Of a stretch of DNA of 64,000 bases, positions 16,601 to 33,082 are shown one piece after another. Every line of letters starts with the position of its first letter. Positions within the stretch are counted from its first letter, which is position 1. The notes under the pieces were generated by a model. It worked only from the letters and a program-made list of their open reading frames with translations, did not search any database and was not told the DNA's origin. Origin of the DNA: Epiperipatus broadwayi (Eukaryota; Onychophora; Udeonychophora; Euonychophora; Peripatidae); contig JAQFVV010012442.1 in assembly GCA_028023455.1 (NCBI GenBank), positions 246,001-310,000 on the forward strand, written 5' to 3'. The translations under genes were made by a program, and so were the position numbers.

Positions 16601-17536
16601 TAATTTATTCATATATTAAAGCCCTATCGAGGAAAAATATAATAATTGTCTTAAATAATCAATTACCATGAGTTTCATAATACCTAAATTATGTAATAAT
16701 TATTATGATTATAGGGGAAAAATGTAAATAATTAAGATATGAAAGAGAAGGAAATACAATCTATATATAATTGTGTCTAACTAAGATGGATCATATCATT
16801 AATATGATAATGGAAGACTGGTTAGTTATAGGTTGGCAAGTTCAGAAATGAATTCCAACTAATATATTTATTGGGTGCTAAACATAATCTAAGTCTCAAA
16901 AATTAAGGAGCAGAATTGGCACCTTTAAATAAGTTTATGTATGTTCATTTATTAGATGTCAGTGATAGTCTAGCAAGTCTCAATAAGGAGCATGATTGGC
17001 ATTTTAAATCAATTTATACATAAAACACTTATAAACTAGCTAATTAAAACTTAGTTATAAAATAATCAGGTTTTCTTACTATATAATTATTTTGATATAC
17101 CATTTCAAATACTTCGTACATTAATGAGGATACATTATATAGAAATTATTTGAAAGAAGTGAATAAAAAGAAAGTAATCTATATAATTATTTTTGCATAA
17201 TAAAGTATTACATTATTTAATTTTATAGGTAAAAATTATAAAATAAAATAGTCAGTATACTTAATCTATGGTTTGATCAACACAGATTATATTAGATGTA
17301 CCACATTTAAGACATTACAAAAAAAAATAAGATCCCAATTGCCATAAAACAATTGAATTATTATTAAAGATAATAATAATTATATTTTCTCTCTAATAAT
17401 TGATGAAGAATTTAAAATCTTAACTCGAGGGGGAAAATGATGAATATATATATATATATATATGAATTGTAATGATACATAAATGATAACAAAGATGAAG
17501 AATTAAAATAAAATGTTAGTTTATTTTAATTTCTTA
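16601..17536 (+). other. Noncoding 3' internal region of LTR element
   Basis: There is no ORF or polymerase motif in any frame. It holds an imperfect direct duplication (AGTCTCAA...AAGGAGCA near 16,893 and 16,976), a purine block CTCGAGGGGGAAA near 17,424 and a short (TA)n at 17,445-17,462. The polymerase-integrase genes appear to have been deleted or never present. Confidence 0.5.
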
Positions 17537-17548
17537 GTCGAGGGGAAA
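17537..17548 (+). promoter_or_regulatory. Polypurine tract
   Basis: GTCGAGGGGAAA lies directly before the TGTAGGAG start of the 3' LTR. This is where plus-strand DNA priming takes place in LTR elements. A near-copy, CTCGAGGGGGAAA, lies about 115 bp upstream, so the tract and its surroundings may be duplicated. Confidence 0.7.
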
Positions 17549-17600
17549 TGTAGGAGTATATATATATATATATATATATATATACTGATATATATGTATG

Positions 17601-17642
<42 letters not shown>

Positions 17643-18922
17643 CATACATATAATCAATGTGTATACATTATATTGATATTCTTATTATATTTATGAAAAT
17701 AAATATATAATTTAATGAGGTAGTATTTTTCATTCTTTAAAATAAAAAAAAAATAAATTTGAGAAAATGGTTGACAAAGTAATAAATGACATTTGAGTTC
17801 ACATAGTTTATCGAATTAAAGAAAATGAAATTCACTTAGTGTTTTTAATATTGTATTGTATTGTAACAATTTACAATGTGTATGCTTCCTCAAGCTCATG
17901 CAGCTCAATATAAAAATATTAATTAAATTATTATTTTTTATTAGAAGACTAAGGATTCTATTTTTTCAGCCACATCCTCCCAAAATATTATACTATGTAT
18001 GATTTAAAAGAACAGTGTAAGATAAAATCTCTATTTTGAACAATTCAATATTTATTAGAAGAAATTTTTAATATTTGTTTAAAGAAAGTAATTTGAATAT
18101 ATTTTTGTGTTCCATAAAAGTTGTTTGAATTACATGTTCTAAAATGTAAAGTTTTTTTTTTTTTTTAAAAAAAAGAACATGTTTATAAAAACTTCAACTA
18201 TATTTAATATACTTTATATTGTAAGGAAAATGCAAAGTGGGTATAACACCAATTTATCATGGGATATATAAAATGCACTTGGCTAGTCAAATATATATGT
18301 GTGAATAACATCTTTTACTAAATGCCTATAAAGTTATATAAAAGTTATATCTTCAAAATGAAATTATAAGTGTTAATAAAGGAACAGTGTATTAAGAAGT
18401 TGAAATTTACATACAAAGAGGAAACTAAATGTCAAGTTGGGATATTATACTTTTTTCTTTAATGTCTAACAACGAAGAAACTAAAAATTGCATTTTGAAG
18501 GATTTTCATTCGCGAATTCCAGGAACAACTCACACAGCGTCTGCGCAATTAGCTTAACAGGCTGTCATTCTATTGTAAAAATACCATTTAAGTTTTTTGA
18601 AAATTATAATTGGGAAAGATTAATTTCATTTCCTTTATTATCATATTCATTTCTTATGAATATTAAGAGAGAATTAATAATTTAAAATATTTTTATTTCT
18701 ATTTATGATTAATAAAGATTTTGATATAAGTTAAGAAATATTAATATGGGAAATGGATAAAATGAACTTTGAGTTAAGAGATTAAATTATTTTCAAATTC
18801 ACATACTATTATTTTCTATGACATGACACTTTATTGTTTATACTAATCCAAATAGGCTAAAAAACATAAGATATTATATAGTGTGAAAATTATATATGTG
18901 TGTATTATATTAATAAATAACA
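17549..18922 (+). repeat. 3' LTR of the Ty3/gypsy-like element
   Basis: This begins TGTAGGAGTATATA and ends near ...AAATAACA, and is collinear with 11,663-12,962. It is longer, mainly because of internal (TA)n runs at 17,557-17,638. Substitutions and indels between the LTRs are frequent, so the insertion is old. No clean target-site duplication is visible because the left flank is itself TA repeat. Confidence 0.75.
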
Positions 18923-19249
18923 TTTATAAAATATTTAAAAATTAGTTTAATAAATGTTAATTAAAATAAAAATGTCTTTAAACTTAAAACTTTATTTGTC
19001 GGTCCATTCTTTCACCACTAATTTTGTATAATCTGTTAGTGATTAAAAGTATCTGAGCTAGTCTTGGGTGTAACTTCGGTATTGAGTTAGTGGCCATTGT
19101 TTAAAGTGCATTATTTGTCTTCTGGATAAATAACTGTTGCCCATGTATTCAAAACAAAATGTACTTATAACGTGGTGTTGAATTCAACAGTTGAGAAGAA
19201 GTTATGTCCTGGAAATATAATGGTAGCTATATATTTTATAGCTATTGTT

Positions 19250-19380
19250 TAGACATACATACTCTCTGAGTATGTTCTTCTCTGCCTAAGAGGCCGGTAG
19301 TAAGATCTCTGTGGATCGAACCCAGTACAAAAGGGGTAACCAACATAGGCTGAACCTGTCATAAATGACAGTTAACAAAA
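19250..19380 (+). repeat. Possible tRNA-derived SINE fragment
   Basis: GGATCGAACCC near 19,313 resembles a pol III B box, in a patch less AT-rich than its surroundings (GAGGCCGGTAGTAAGATC just upstream). No cloverleaf can be drawn and no A box is certain. Confidence 0.2.
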
Positions 19381-19689
19381 TACTTTGTTTATTGTTTTAA
19401 AAAAATTTTTATACAAAAGTTAAATTAGATATGTTAAAGTGGTTTAATTTTTTAAAAAAAGTATTGACAAAAAACATTTTTTTTTCTTAAAATAAGTAGA
19501 GATTTAAAATTATGCTCTTTAAAATAAATTATTCTTTTAAATTAAAGACAGTTGGATATTTTGGGTGACGCTAAAGTTTTAGGAATAGGTAAAGAAAAGG
19601 ACAAAGGGGCAGAGTTAGTCATGTGTTTCATTTTAATAAGAAATAAATAACAGTAGTATTTAAATTTTGTTTAATGTAAGAGCTAGTTT

Positions 19690-20520
19690 AATAGAAAAAA
19701 ATTGAAATTTTCGAGAATGGAGCTGAAAGAAAGCCCGATATATTTCAAAAAATCCCCAGTTAGTGGAGAAAGAAGATATATCACAGACACAGATGATGAT
19801 GAAAATGATGACGAGTACGATGCAAGAATTCAGCAAAGTCAACAAGACAAAGCAGAATTGATGGAAGAGATGTGTCATGAACTTAAGCAAAGTCAGCAAA
19901 ATCTTAAAGAAGAATTGTGTCAGAAATTTGAACAAAGTCAGCATAAGTTCAAAGTAGAAATGATTAGATAAATGAAGGCTATTACATGTGAAATAACAGC
20001 AAAGGTAGAGAAAAGCCTAGATATCGTAGAGGTAGATTTAGTTAAAGAAAGTCAGGAAGTTGAGGTGATAAAAGATGTGAAAATTGAATTATAATCAGAT
20101 AGTGTTGCAATAGAGGAAGTAGAAACAAGTGTATATCAAGAAATAGAAGAGAGAGAAGTTCAAGGTAGAATATAGCGTAGGAAAGTTTTTACAAAATTTA
20201 AAAAAGGTTCAAGTAAAAGTTTGTGTTCATTTTAAAGGGAGATTTAAAATGAAAAGAAAGAATAGAAAAAAATATTCACAGGAAAAATATGGAGGTCTGT
20301 AAAGCTTAAAGGTTTTATAATTGACAAGGCAAAAAATAGAACAGAAAGAGATAAAGCAACAAATTTTAACCGAGGGATAGACATAACAATATGGAGTATA
20401 ATTTACATTAGTGAATTAGTAGAAAGAAAGAAGGAACCACCTGACATAATTGAAAAATTAGTGAATGGGATGAATAGTAAAGGAACAAAACAAAGGATCA
20501 AAAATGGTCAATGAGCATGA
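19690..20520 (+). pseudogene. Decayed coiled-coil ORF, probably a gag-like retroelement relic
   Basis: The first open piece (19,702-19,971) has an acidic D/E stretch, then three tandem segments built on QSQ(Q/H)-K-E-M-C. The same frame continues past a TGA-like break with KVEKSLDIVEVDLVKESQEVE. Later frames to 20,520 give a basic block (FKGFIIDKAKNRTERDKA) and FNRGIDITIWS-YISELVE. Several stops interrupt it. It lies just beyond the 3' LTR, but I see no second LTR around it. Assignment as a retroelement gag is inference from composition and setting. Confidence 0.45.
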
Positions 20521-21439
20521 CTAGGATTATTCTAATGTAAATAAATCTAATAAATTTAAATCTGAAACTTCTATTTAAAATTAAAATAATAAATTTAAAA
20601 ATAAATGAATAAAATGATGAATTGTGTTATAAAATAACAATAAGGAGGCTTAACAAAATAATATATTTTTCTCCATGCACATATTAATAAAGAAAAATGT
20701 TTGTAAATAATAGGTCAAATTAATGTTTTAAAAGTAAAGTTTGTAGGATTTAATAAATAAGTAAGATAATGAAAATATGTAGAATAGAAGCAAATTAAAC
20801 AAATAAATATAATATATCTGTAGAAAAAAAAGGAAAAGAGTTGTACTAAAATAAAATAGTTTTTTGAATATACGCAAGTTAATAAAAGGAAATAAATAAA
20901 TAGTTTAAAGTAATCAAGTCCAATAAAATCTTTGTATAATAATAAAGAGCAGTAAAATAAATAGTTTTCAAAGTACACACACATTAATATATAAAGTAAA
21001 CAAATGTTTTTAAAATAATACTGTAATATTAGTAAATATGTTAAAATAATATTCATAAAAGTTAGAGTAAAGGTTAATATAAATAAATGGTTTAAGATAA
21101 TGCCCATGTGAAAAAATAATATTGTAATGTTCATAAATAAAAAAATATAAAGTCAATCTAAGTTATATTAGGAAAGTATAAAGGTTCGAAATTAAAGGGA
21201 ATGAGGGTAGTGGAAAAATAAGTTTTAGATAAGGATAAGTGAAAGCTGTTGACTGGATAAAATTTATTACCCATAAACGACTTATCAGGGATCATTTTTC
21301 TTTTAAAATGCACACTGGGCACATCCAATTACATTTAGTTTTATAATTCACAAACTTTATTATTATTCTAACAAGTGTGTGTGTGAAGGTATATAATATA
21401 CAGTCACATGTTTACTAACTTTATCAGATGATTTTTAAT
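20521..21439. other. Gene-free AT-rich DNA
   Basis: Very A-rich on the plus strand with few C. The minus-strand open frame at 20,715-21,134 is hydrophobic, F/Y/L-rich low complexity and is not credible as a gene. Confidence 0.5.
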
Positions 21440-21910
21440 TTACGTCTCGGTCTAAATTACCAAAACTGATATATTTTATAAAAAATTTGGAAAATAATTT
21501 AAACTTGTAGAACTAAATATAATTCTCACCATCCTAAAGTTTATTTTGAAATATATTAGATTAAATTTGAATATTAACTACAACTATAATATTACATATA
21601 GCATTTATTTAATTTATTAGTTTTAAAATATTACACTCGAATTATTAATATACTTTTAACTATTTATAGCTGTGTTATTTTATATGGCCAGCTTTTACAA
21701 CCATAAGCAAGGATATAATTAAGCTTTATTTAACTGTTTTCTCTTAAAATAATCTATTACACTTTTATATACCAGGTATTGTCAGCTTTAAATTGTATTA
21801 TAAAATCTAATTATCCTACTATTATTTATATATCATACAAATATAACTTAAAATTTAAAATTTTTTTAGTAATTGACCTTTCTACCTTGTTATGACCTAT
21901 AGATAAGGGC

Positions 21911-21912
<2 letters not shown>
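21440..21912 (-). repeat. Partial copy of the 4.4-kb TG...CA element (5' end)
   Basis: Read on the minus strand it starts TGTGCCC beside a (TA)n tract and then matches the start of the element at 50,747: CTATAGGTCA, AATTACTAAAAAATTTTAAA and a block with GGTGAGAATT. Similarity fades beyond about 450 bp. Confidence 0.65.
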
Positions 21913-21950
<38 letters not shown>

Positions 21951-21955
21951 ACAAG

Positions 21956-21989
<34 letters not shown>
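21913..21989. repeat. Two (TA)n tracts, the second inside a palindrome
   Basis: TA at 21,913-21,947, then TCACACAAGTTA, TA at 21,959-21,989, then TAACTTGTGTGA. Unique sequence is mirrored exactly on both sides of the second tract. Confidence 0.9.
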
Positions 21990-23108
21990 CTTGTGTGATG
22001 AATAAATGTGATAATCTGTTGATCAAATAAACAAAATCAGAACTGGTTGTTACAACCTGCATAGCCTGTCTTTGATTACTGCAGTTTGATAAAGCTCGGT
22101 TTCAATTTTATCTCACTTTAGAAACTAGTTTCCATTTATTTTAATTTAATTATGGCATAGTGTTAAAGTAAATAATAATTCTATCTAGGCGTGTTAAGCT
22201 TTTTATAATCATACATCCTTAAATATTTTATATATTTTGTACTATTTACATAGTTGTCAGATGTTAGTTAACAATCATTTTATGTGCTTTGACAATTAAA
22301 ACTTTAGTTTATTTTTTGTTCTTTTTTTTTTCTTTAATCGAAAAAAAAACATATATTTAAAGCATATAGAGCAATTATTTATTTCCAGTTTAAATTACTT
22401 TTCAATGTAGTTACATCATGTAATTGTTTGTGTATTTAATTAATTTTATCCACTTTTTAATAATTTTATGGAGCACCATAATTGAATGCACATTTAAATT
22501 ACCTAAATTGAAAGTCACAAAAATATTATTTAATTAATTTAAAACTATTTATGCGTAGTGAATAATAAGTTAAATCATCTTTAGTGAAGTTCTTTCTTAG
22601 TGTCCTTAAAAATATGATTTACCTAAAAGAAATCAGGTCAAGATAATATCAAACCATAGTGATTTTATTGCCAATATCTTTTACCTTTTTTCCATGGTAG
22701 CATTAATTATATGAAACTCCTCAAATATTATTTACTTCTAATGTTGAATTTTAGTATTTTCTTACTAGTATTTTTTTAATAATATATTTGTTACAGTTAT
22801 GTATTGGATGAATTTGTTTTATGGTTTCATTAAATTGAGGCTTTGTTTCCATTTTATTTTTATCCATGCATCATAACTTAATGTAAAATTTGCTGTACAA
22901 AATGGCAAAATGAATTAAAAATAAACCACAAAGTTACATTTATATTTTATCTAAATCGTTTACTTATTAAAAAATACCCCATTGTCCCAATTTTTTTGTT
23001 GAAAATTCAATTTACAAAATGTATATGTCAATTCTCATTATTACCATTTATTTTTATCTTATATTGTATGCATAATAATAGTTTAGATTAAAACATAACG
23101 ATAATCGC
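21990..23108. other. Gene-free AT-rich DNA
   Basis: No gene, RNA or repeat is recognised. Confidence 0.5.
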
Positions 23109-23243
23109 ATTGCTAAATACATGTATATAGAAATAAAATTCTGATCAAACGTTATTTTTATTGAATCTGGAAAAGACGGATAATGTTAAATAAAATAAGT
23201 ATGTGCATGTATAAATGCAATGCACACAGCATTTATTTAATTA
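23109..23243 (+). repeat. Short 5' LTR of a deleted Ty3/gypsy element
   Basis: Aligns with 24,361-24,505 (shared blocks AAATAAAATTCTGAT, TTATTGAA-C-GGAAAAG, GCATGTATAAA-GCAATG, ATTTATTTAAT). It is about 135 bp. It is followed by TTAGTGAACAGTGATC, the place for a primer-binding site, though I cannot name the tRNA. Confidence 0.7.
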
Positions 23244-23275
23244 AATTAGTGAACAGTGATCTGTATAAAATAGCA

Positions 23276-23659
23276 ATGGTCGATAATTTGGAAGGAGCCG
23301 TGCCCCAGAAAGTTAACACAATGCAGAAAATTCAAAGGAATATTAAGGGTTTCTGTTTTGGGAAAATAAGACACAGGTCCACTGAATGTATTTATAGAGA
23401 TCAATGTTGCAGAAACTGTAGAAAAACTGGTCATTTAGAGAAAATGTGCCCAAAAAAGAAATCTTTTGTTAATACAAGTGAAAACCATAAGGAGAGCCTT
23501 ACTAAAGACAAATCTACTCAAGAAAAGTTTGTTCTAATAAATAACGTGTCATCTGACCAGGATCACAAAATTGAAATGACATTAAAAATCTTTGCAAAAC
23601 TTGTTCATATGGAAATAGACAGTGATAGTGAAATATTTTCAATCTTTTTCACAGATTAA
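23276..23659 (+). pseudogene. Gag remnant with zinc knuckles and start of protease
   Basis: The likely gag start is the ATG of MVDNLEGAVPQ at 23,276. The longer frame from 23,183 begins inside the LTR. Most of the capsid is missing. Two CCHC knuckles follow: the first, CFGKIRHRSTEC, lacks its second cysteine, while the second, CRNCRKTGHLEKMC, is intact. Such knuckles bind element RNA. The frame ends in LVHMEIDSDSEIFSIF, which aligns with the protease loop but has DSD in place of DTG/DSG, so catalysis would be lost. Confidence 0.75.
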
Positions 23660-23668
23660 AAAACCATC

Positions 23669-23929
23669 ATGACTGACATAATACATCCTCCGAAGATGCT
23701 ACCGTCAAACTTAAATGCTCGTGACATAAATGGAAATGACATTAGAACTAAATGGTTAATTCACGCACAAATTACAACCAATAACAGTGAGAAAGCAGCA
23801 ATCCTGCCTCTCTACATTGTCTATGCCAATATTAATCTTCCCATTGGTCATGAATGGTTCAAAGAATTGGGAATTAAATTACATATTGGAATAAATGACA
23901 AAAAAACAACTCTCCAATCATTTGAGTAA
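23669..23929 (+). pseudogene. Protease C-terminal segment of the same element
   Basis: Follows the gag-protease frame after a stop. It contains LPSNLNARDINGNDIRTKW, then LPLYIV and INLPIGHEWFKELGI, fitting the second half of a Ty3/gypsy protease (a LxGxxWL-type strand) just before where reverse transcriptase would begin. No RT motifs follow. Confidence 0.6.
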
Positions 23930-24084
23930 GTACTACCATCATGTAAAAACTCAGAGGTCAAACCACCCTCAAATATCATAAATAAATTATCACCGAATGG
24001 CCAAGTTTGGATCCAAAATAATCAAGATAATGGAAAAATGCAGTAGTAGTAAGTCATCTGAGCAATCAAGCTGTTGCTGTCCAG

Positions 24085-24330
24085 ATGGCATATGGAAAAA
24101 TACTTTGTAAACATATTAATCAACTACAAAAGAATAACAGCATGTTTACTTTCGAAGTTAAATTGAAAACAGAAATAGAAAACCTACAGACCTCAAATAA
24201 CTATGTAAAAACTCCTAATACTAATAATTTTGCAACATTAGAAGCCAACCCTCCTCTATGTCCTAGGCATGAGAGGAAACCCCCCACCAACTTTGGTGAC
24301 TATGCTCTTAATTCAGAGAACAAACAATGA
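24085..24330 (+). pseudogene. C-terminal end of integrase from the same element
   Basis: The frame gives GKILCKHINQLQKNN, typical of the strand near the end of gypsy integrases, and then PRHERKPPTNFGDY, matching the RxRKPPxRFxDY tail. It is joined almost directly to the protease, so RT, RNase H and most of integrase were deleted. The polypurine-like GGGTGGAGG follows at 24,352-24,360, right before the 3' LTR. Confidence 0.7.
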
Positions 24331-24360
24331 ATATTCTCTGATCTCTGAACTGGGTGGAGG

Positions 24361-24505
24361 TGTGCTAAATATGCATATATTAAAATAAAATTCTGATAAA
24401 TCATGTATTTTTATTTATTTTTATTGAAACCGGAAAAGTTGGAAAATGATACAATAAAATAGGTAAATGCATGTATAAACGCAATGAACACAACATTTAT
24501 TTAAT
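24361..24505 (+). repeat. Short 3' LTR of the deleted Ty3/gypsy element
   Basis: Begins TGTGCTAAATATG after the purine tract and is collinear with 23,109-23,243. The two LTRs have diverged noticeably. The whole element spans only about 1.4 kb. Confidence 0.7.
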
Positions 24506-24643
24506 AATATGAAATTGGAAAACAAGTATTGAATATCTGACAAAAAACATTTGAAAAAAAAAAGCAAAATTAATTATAAGGATAAAATCTTATATGATTA
24601 ATTTGAAATAAAATAATAGTTTTTACTTCACCTTTGATTAGTA

Positions 24644-24952
24644 ATTAATTGTGCTTGCGCTTTACGCAAAAAAGTGAAGCTTGTCTAAATCTTACAAAGG
24701 TATATGGCTTAGCGCTTTTGGAGATCTTGGCAGTGATGCAATAAACCGGAAAGAATCGTGCTTTACAATCTCCAGAAAATGGTCATTATAAAAAAAAAAA
24801 TTGCATAAAATTTTACATAAACCACAACGTAACTTCAGTTAAAAGTAGGCTATGATTATGGAGACTCAAGATCTCCGAAAGTGCTAAGCCATATAACTAT
24901 GTAAGATTTAGACAAGCTTCACTTTTTTGCGTAAAGCACAAGCACAATTAAT
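24644..24952. repeat. MITE-like inverted repeat, arms about 86 bp
   Basis: The left arm (24,644-24,729) starts ATTAATTGTGCTTG and passes through GCGCTTTACGCAAAAAAGTG to GGAGATCTT. The right arm (24,868-24,952) is its near-perfect reverse complement. The 138-bp spacer is AT-rich and noncoding. It has the size and shape of a nonautonomous DNA transposon or foldback element. A TTAA or TA target is possible, but the duplication is not certain. Confidence 0.7.
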
Positions 24953-29515
<4,563 letters not shown>

Positions 29516-29700
29516 TAAAATCAAAATCATACATTTGGTAAGAAATAAAGTACCAAAGGGATTCAAACCTGGTACATGTGAAAGAGTTATAAATATAACT
29601 TTGTCTAGGTCCAGCTAACCTAGTGGTGCCCTGATAGACCATATTCACCTGTTGTTCACTTGGACATGCACTTGAGATCCAACCAATAAATGAAAGTGGA
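29516..29700 (-). repeat. Possible tRNA-derived SINE
   Basis: On the minus strand a B-box-like GGTTTGAATCCC (near 29,556-29,568) lies about 50 bases after an A-box-like TTAGCTGGACC. The patch is less AT-rich than its surroundings. An open frame across it (29,481-29,762) is probably incidental. No intact tRNA fold is seen. Confidence 0.35.
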
Positions 29701-30196
29701 TAAAATCTACTGTCTGTATACCTGAGAAGATATTTTATTGAGTTACTAGTGTACTCACTCACTTGATTTCCAGATACCTGAGTTATAATAGTTGTTATTA
29801 CTAATTTGTTTATAATTATTGATATTGTGATATATTGAGAAATCTAATTATAGAAATATGTTTCATTTAATCCAATGACCCTTAATATGATTGATAACTC
29901 AGTCTGATTTTTTGCTAAATAGCTTATGCTCATGTTAATATAAGTTTAAATAAATTCTGATCAGTTTCATTAAGTTTATTTAAAACTTGTTTGAATTAAT
30001 ATTTCTAAAGACTACTTATTGAACATGTTTATTTACTTACAATGTTGATTTCCTCTCTTTGTTTAATAGCCACCACTCAGGTTAAATAATTCCTTTCTCT
30101 TTCATATAAAATAAAAGCTACAATTTCTTTTTGTGTATTAAGATAAATATTTATATGTGAATCATTTCTTAATTATTTAATATAATTGAATTTCTC

Positions 30197-30201
<5 letters not shown>

Positions 30202-30234
<33 letters not shown>
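30202..30234. repeat. (TA)n microsatellite, short
   Basis: About 33 bp of TA. The surrounding DNA (29,763-30,690) has no recognisable gene. Confidence 0.95.
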
Positions 30235-30240
<6 letters not shown>

Positions 30241-30699
30241 GTGTCCTTTAAAAATTGTATTATTTTTTTACTTTTATTTTAATATTGTAATTATTTTTTT
30301 TCATAAAACTACATATAAATTCAAGATTGAAAATGCAGTCAATGACTGTCTAAAAATAATTAAAGGGTTGGGAAGTTTTTTTCATGATTTTAAAAAGGAA
30401 TTTGTAAATTAAAGTTAAGAAAAATTAAAATCTAAAACAAAGCTAATGAATTTTAGTTAGCTATTAATATTTTTTGTCAAATTCATTTTCAAACAGGAAA
30501 TTGGTTTGAATTGATTTTAGACAGTTATCTCATGACTTCATCTCTACTAACAATAGAATAAAACTCTTCTAAATTTAAGGATCCATTAGAACCAGGAAAT
30601 CTAATTAAAACAAACATTGTCTGAGGGGTTAAAACTGACAGAAATAGGGCTAAAATCTATTATGTCAGAGTTTGATCAATGTTGCTAGATGACTTCATG

Positions 30700-30850
30700 T
30701 CCATTGAAATTTTGAGGGCCAAAACCACCATCTCCAGCATCTTCAGCCTGACTCATGCTGAGATATAGTTCCTATCACTCAAGAAAGCTGCCTGTCATAG
30801 AAGATCCCTCAATACTTCATGGAATCCTGAGGTCACCAGCCCAAAGCCAA
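30700..30850. other. Unclassified patch with higher GC
   Basis: A 150-bp island is clearly less AT-rich than its surroundings. Two minus-strand frames have short open pieces, but neither has splice sites plus a known motif. It could be an old coding or repeat relic. Confidence 0.25.
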
Positions 30851-30944
30851 TTCTTATTTGTAATTTAATTAGTAAATTAATGTTTTTTTTTGTTTAATTT
30901 TTTTTTGCCAATTTATGAGTCTGTTAAACTTTTGTATCAATTCT

Positions 30945-31030
30945 CTATCAGCACGACTGTTTTGCACTTGCAGGCAGTTGCCCAGGTTGCAGGTTCGTGT
31001 CCCGCCGATGCTATGACACTTAAAAAAAAA
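30945..31030 (+). repeat. tRNA-like SINE head or tRNA pseudogene
   Basis: GCAGGTTCGTGTCCCGC at about 30,987-31,004 forms a T-arm with one mismatch. AGCA upstream (30,950) can pair with TGCT after it. A proper D-arm is missing and the total length is too short for a tRNA. An A-rich run follows, as at a SINE 3' end. Confidence 0.4.
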
Positions 31031-31746
31031 TAAAAAATTCTCTACTATATAAACTAATCTGTCATCCAACTCATGATTCTTATTACTTTTATAATTTAGT
31101 GCAATTATAATTTAATTGTAATAATATTTTTATATTTTTGCACTTAATTTTATTTGTAAATGTCAATTAAATCCGGTCTTATGAACTTAGAAGAGGGGCG
31201 GGGATTAATGAGTTTTTATTATTTATTTCTAATAGTTCCTAAGATTGAGTTTGTATTTAAATGAATACATGCTTTTATATAAATATTTTATTGCAAGTTT
31301 ATCCAAAATATATAAACAGTTTGCAATCTGGGGTGGATATTGATGTTCATTAGTTTTAATTAATTTATTATTGAACATCATCGCTACAAGGGCTGGCGAC
31401 TTAAATTTGTTTTGTAATTTGCACTATAAGGTGCATGAAATTTAGTTTTGTTTCCTATGTTAAAATATTAATTCAAGAATGGGGAGCAATGCACACTTCA
31501 TTAATGATAGTTTAATTTATGATTAATGAATGTAGATTACATGGGTCATCAATTTAGCATATCATTACATATTTGTTAAACCATTTAAGGCTTTACTTTA
31601 ATATTTAAATTTAGTGATTTTATATTATTATGATAGTGTTGCTAATAAATGTCAAATTATTCATAAGCCACACAGGGCTTTGATCTGATTTACCTATACC
31701 TCACTCCAGGGAGTCACATTCCACATCATTTGTCATTCTTCTCCAA

Positions 31747-31747
<1 letters not shown>

Positions 31748-31819
<72 letters not shown>
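31748..31819. repeat. (TA)n microsatellite
   Basis: About 72 bp of TA. Confidence 0.97.
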
Positions 31820-31821
<2 letters not shown>

Positions 31822-33038
31822 CTAAATAAATCATATACTAAAAACTTTAAATCATAAATATATTAAATTTTAATACAATATTATTTAAAAAAAAACTGCT
31901 TTAAATTGCCTGTACATCACTCCAGGGATTCAAAGCATCATTGTTAGTCTTCTCATTCATAATTGATGTCTATGTTTACTTCTAGAACATGCAGATTAGA
32001 GTTGATGAAGCACTGTATAGATGCACCATGGTCCGGCTCATAGAATCATCCTACTTACTATTTCTTCCTGTACCAGTATATCATGAAGCTGGCATGTACC
32101 ATCTTTAAAGAAAATTGGAGAATGACCTATACTGGCTAAAGTTGCCATTTCCTCTTGCTGATATGCTAGCACCACCATGTATTATAGTTAGTTTTCTAGC
32201 TTGTGTAGCAAAGTATATTATAATGGTATGTGATACTAAAACGTTCTTTACTTAGTAATATTTTTCATTGGAGGTTAAATCCAACTTCTCATAAAGATGC
32301 CCTCCCTTTTACTGAAATAAGCATTTCCCACAAGTATAGAGTTTTCACTATATTCTATCGTTAAATGCTGAAAATGTAAAAGTAATGATGTTTTAGTCTG
32401 CCGATCAAAATGTATCCTTATTTTAATTGTTATAAATCAAATATCTAAATAAAAATAAACTTATGTATTAAAATCATCTAATCAGAGAAATTCTATTGTA
32501 TTTTTATAAATATATATTTTTATGTATAAAACTTCCATGAAACCATGCCAATAAATCCATTTCTTGTAACCACCACACTAAATTAATATTTGTTAAAATA
32601 AAAATAATTGTATCAAGTTTCTTAAATGGTTGTAATGAAAATAAAGGTTTACAAGCATAGAGTTGATTACATATATATAAAATTCATCTTGAATAATTTT
32701 GTCCAAATAAATATTTATATTTTAAACATTAATCCAGTTGTTTAGTTCTTCTTATTAATATTTATATTTATGTCTAATTTTTAATTTGCTATCTCGAGTT
32801 CACTCAATCGCTCATCATCATTATCATCAGTTGAATTCTCATGTAAAATGTTGTAGCACCAGAACAGGATATTATAAATTTATGTGGTATCACCATAAGT
32901 GTTGTTCATAATGTTATAGATTTGGGGAAGGGGCAAATAGACTAGGATTTCTGAACTGTGTATCAAGGGCATGATTGGATTAGGGTACTTTTGCTTAGAT
33001 TTTAAATCTTCTTGGATGGACACACATTTTGACCAGTT

Positions 33039-33040
<2 letters not shown>
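31820..33040. other. Gene-free AT-rich DNA
   Basis: A patch at 31,980-32,190 is less AT-rich but shows no splice-bounded ORF. Otherwise nothing is seen. Confidence 0.4.
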
Positions 33041-33074
<34 letters not shown>

Positions 33075-33082
33075 AACTGTAG

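Noticed and set aside
20715-21134. 139-codon hydrophobic ORF on the minus strand
   Set aside because: F/Y/L/I-rich low complexity from A-rich DNA; no domain, splice or start context.
30945-31030. Functional tRNA gene
   Set aside because: The T-arm is recognisable, but the D-arm and proper acceptor pairing are missing and the length is too short.
32815-32845. CTGATGATAATGATGATGA on the minus strand
   Set aside because: A low-complexity GAT run without GAAA.
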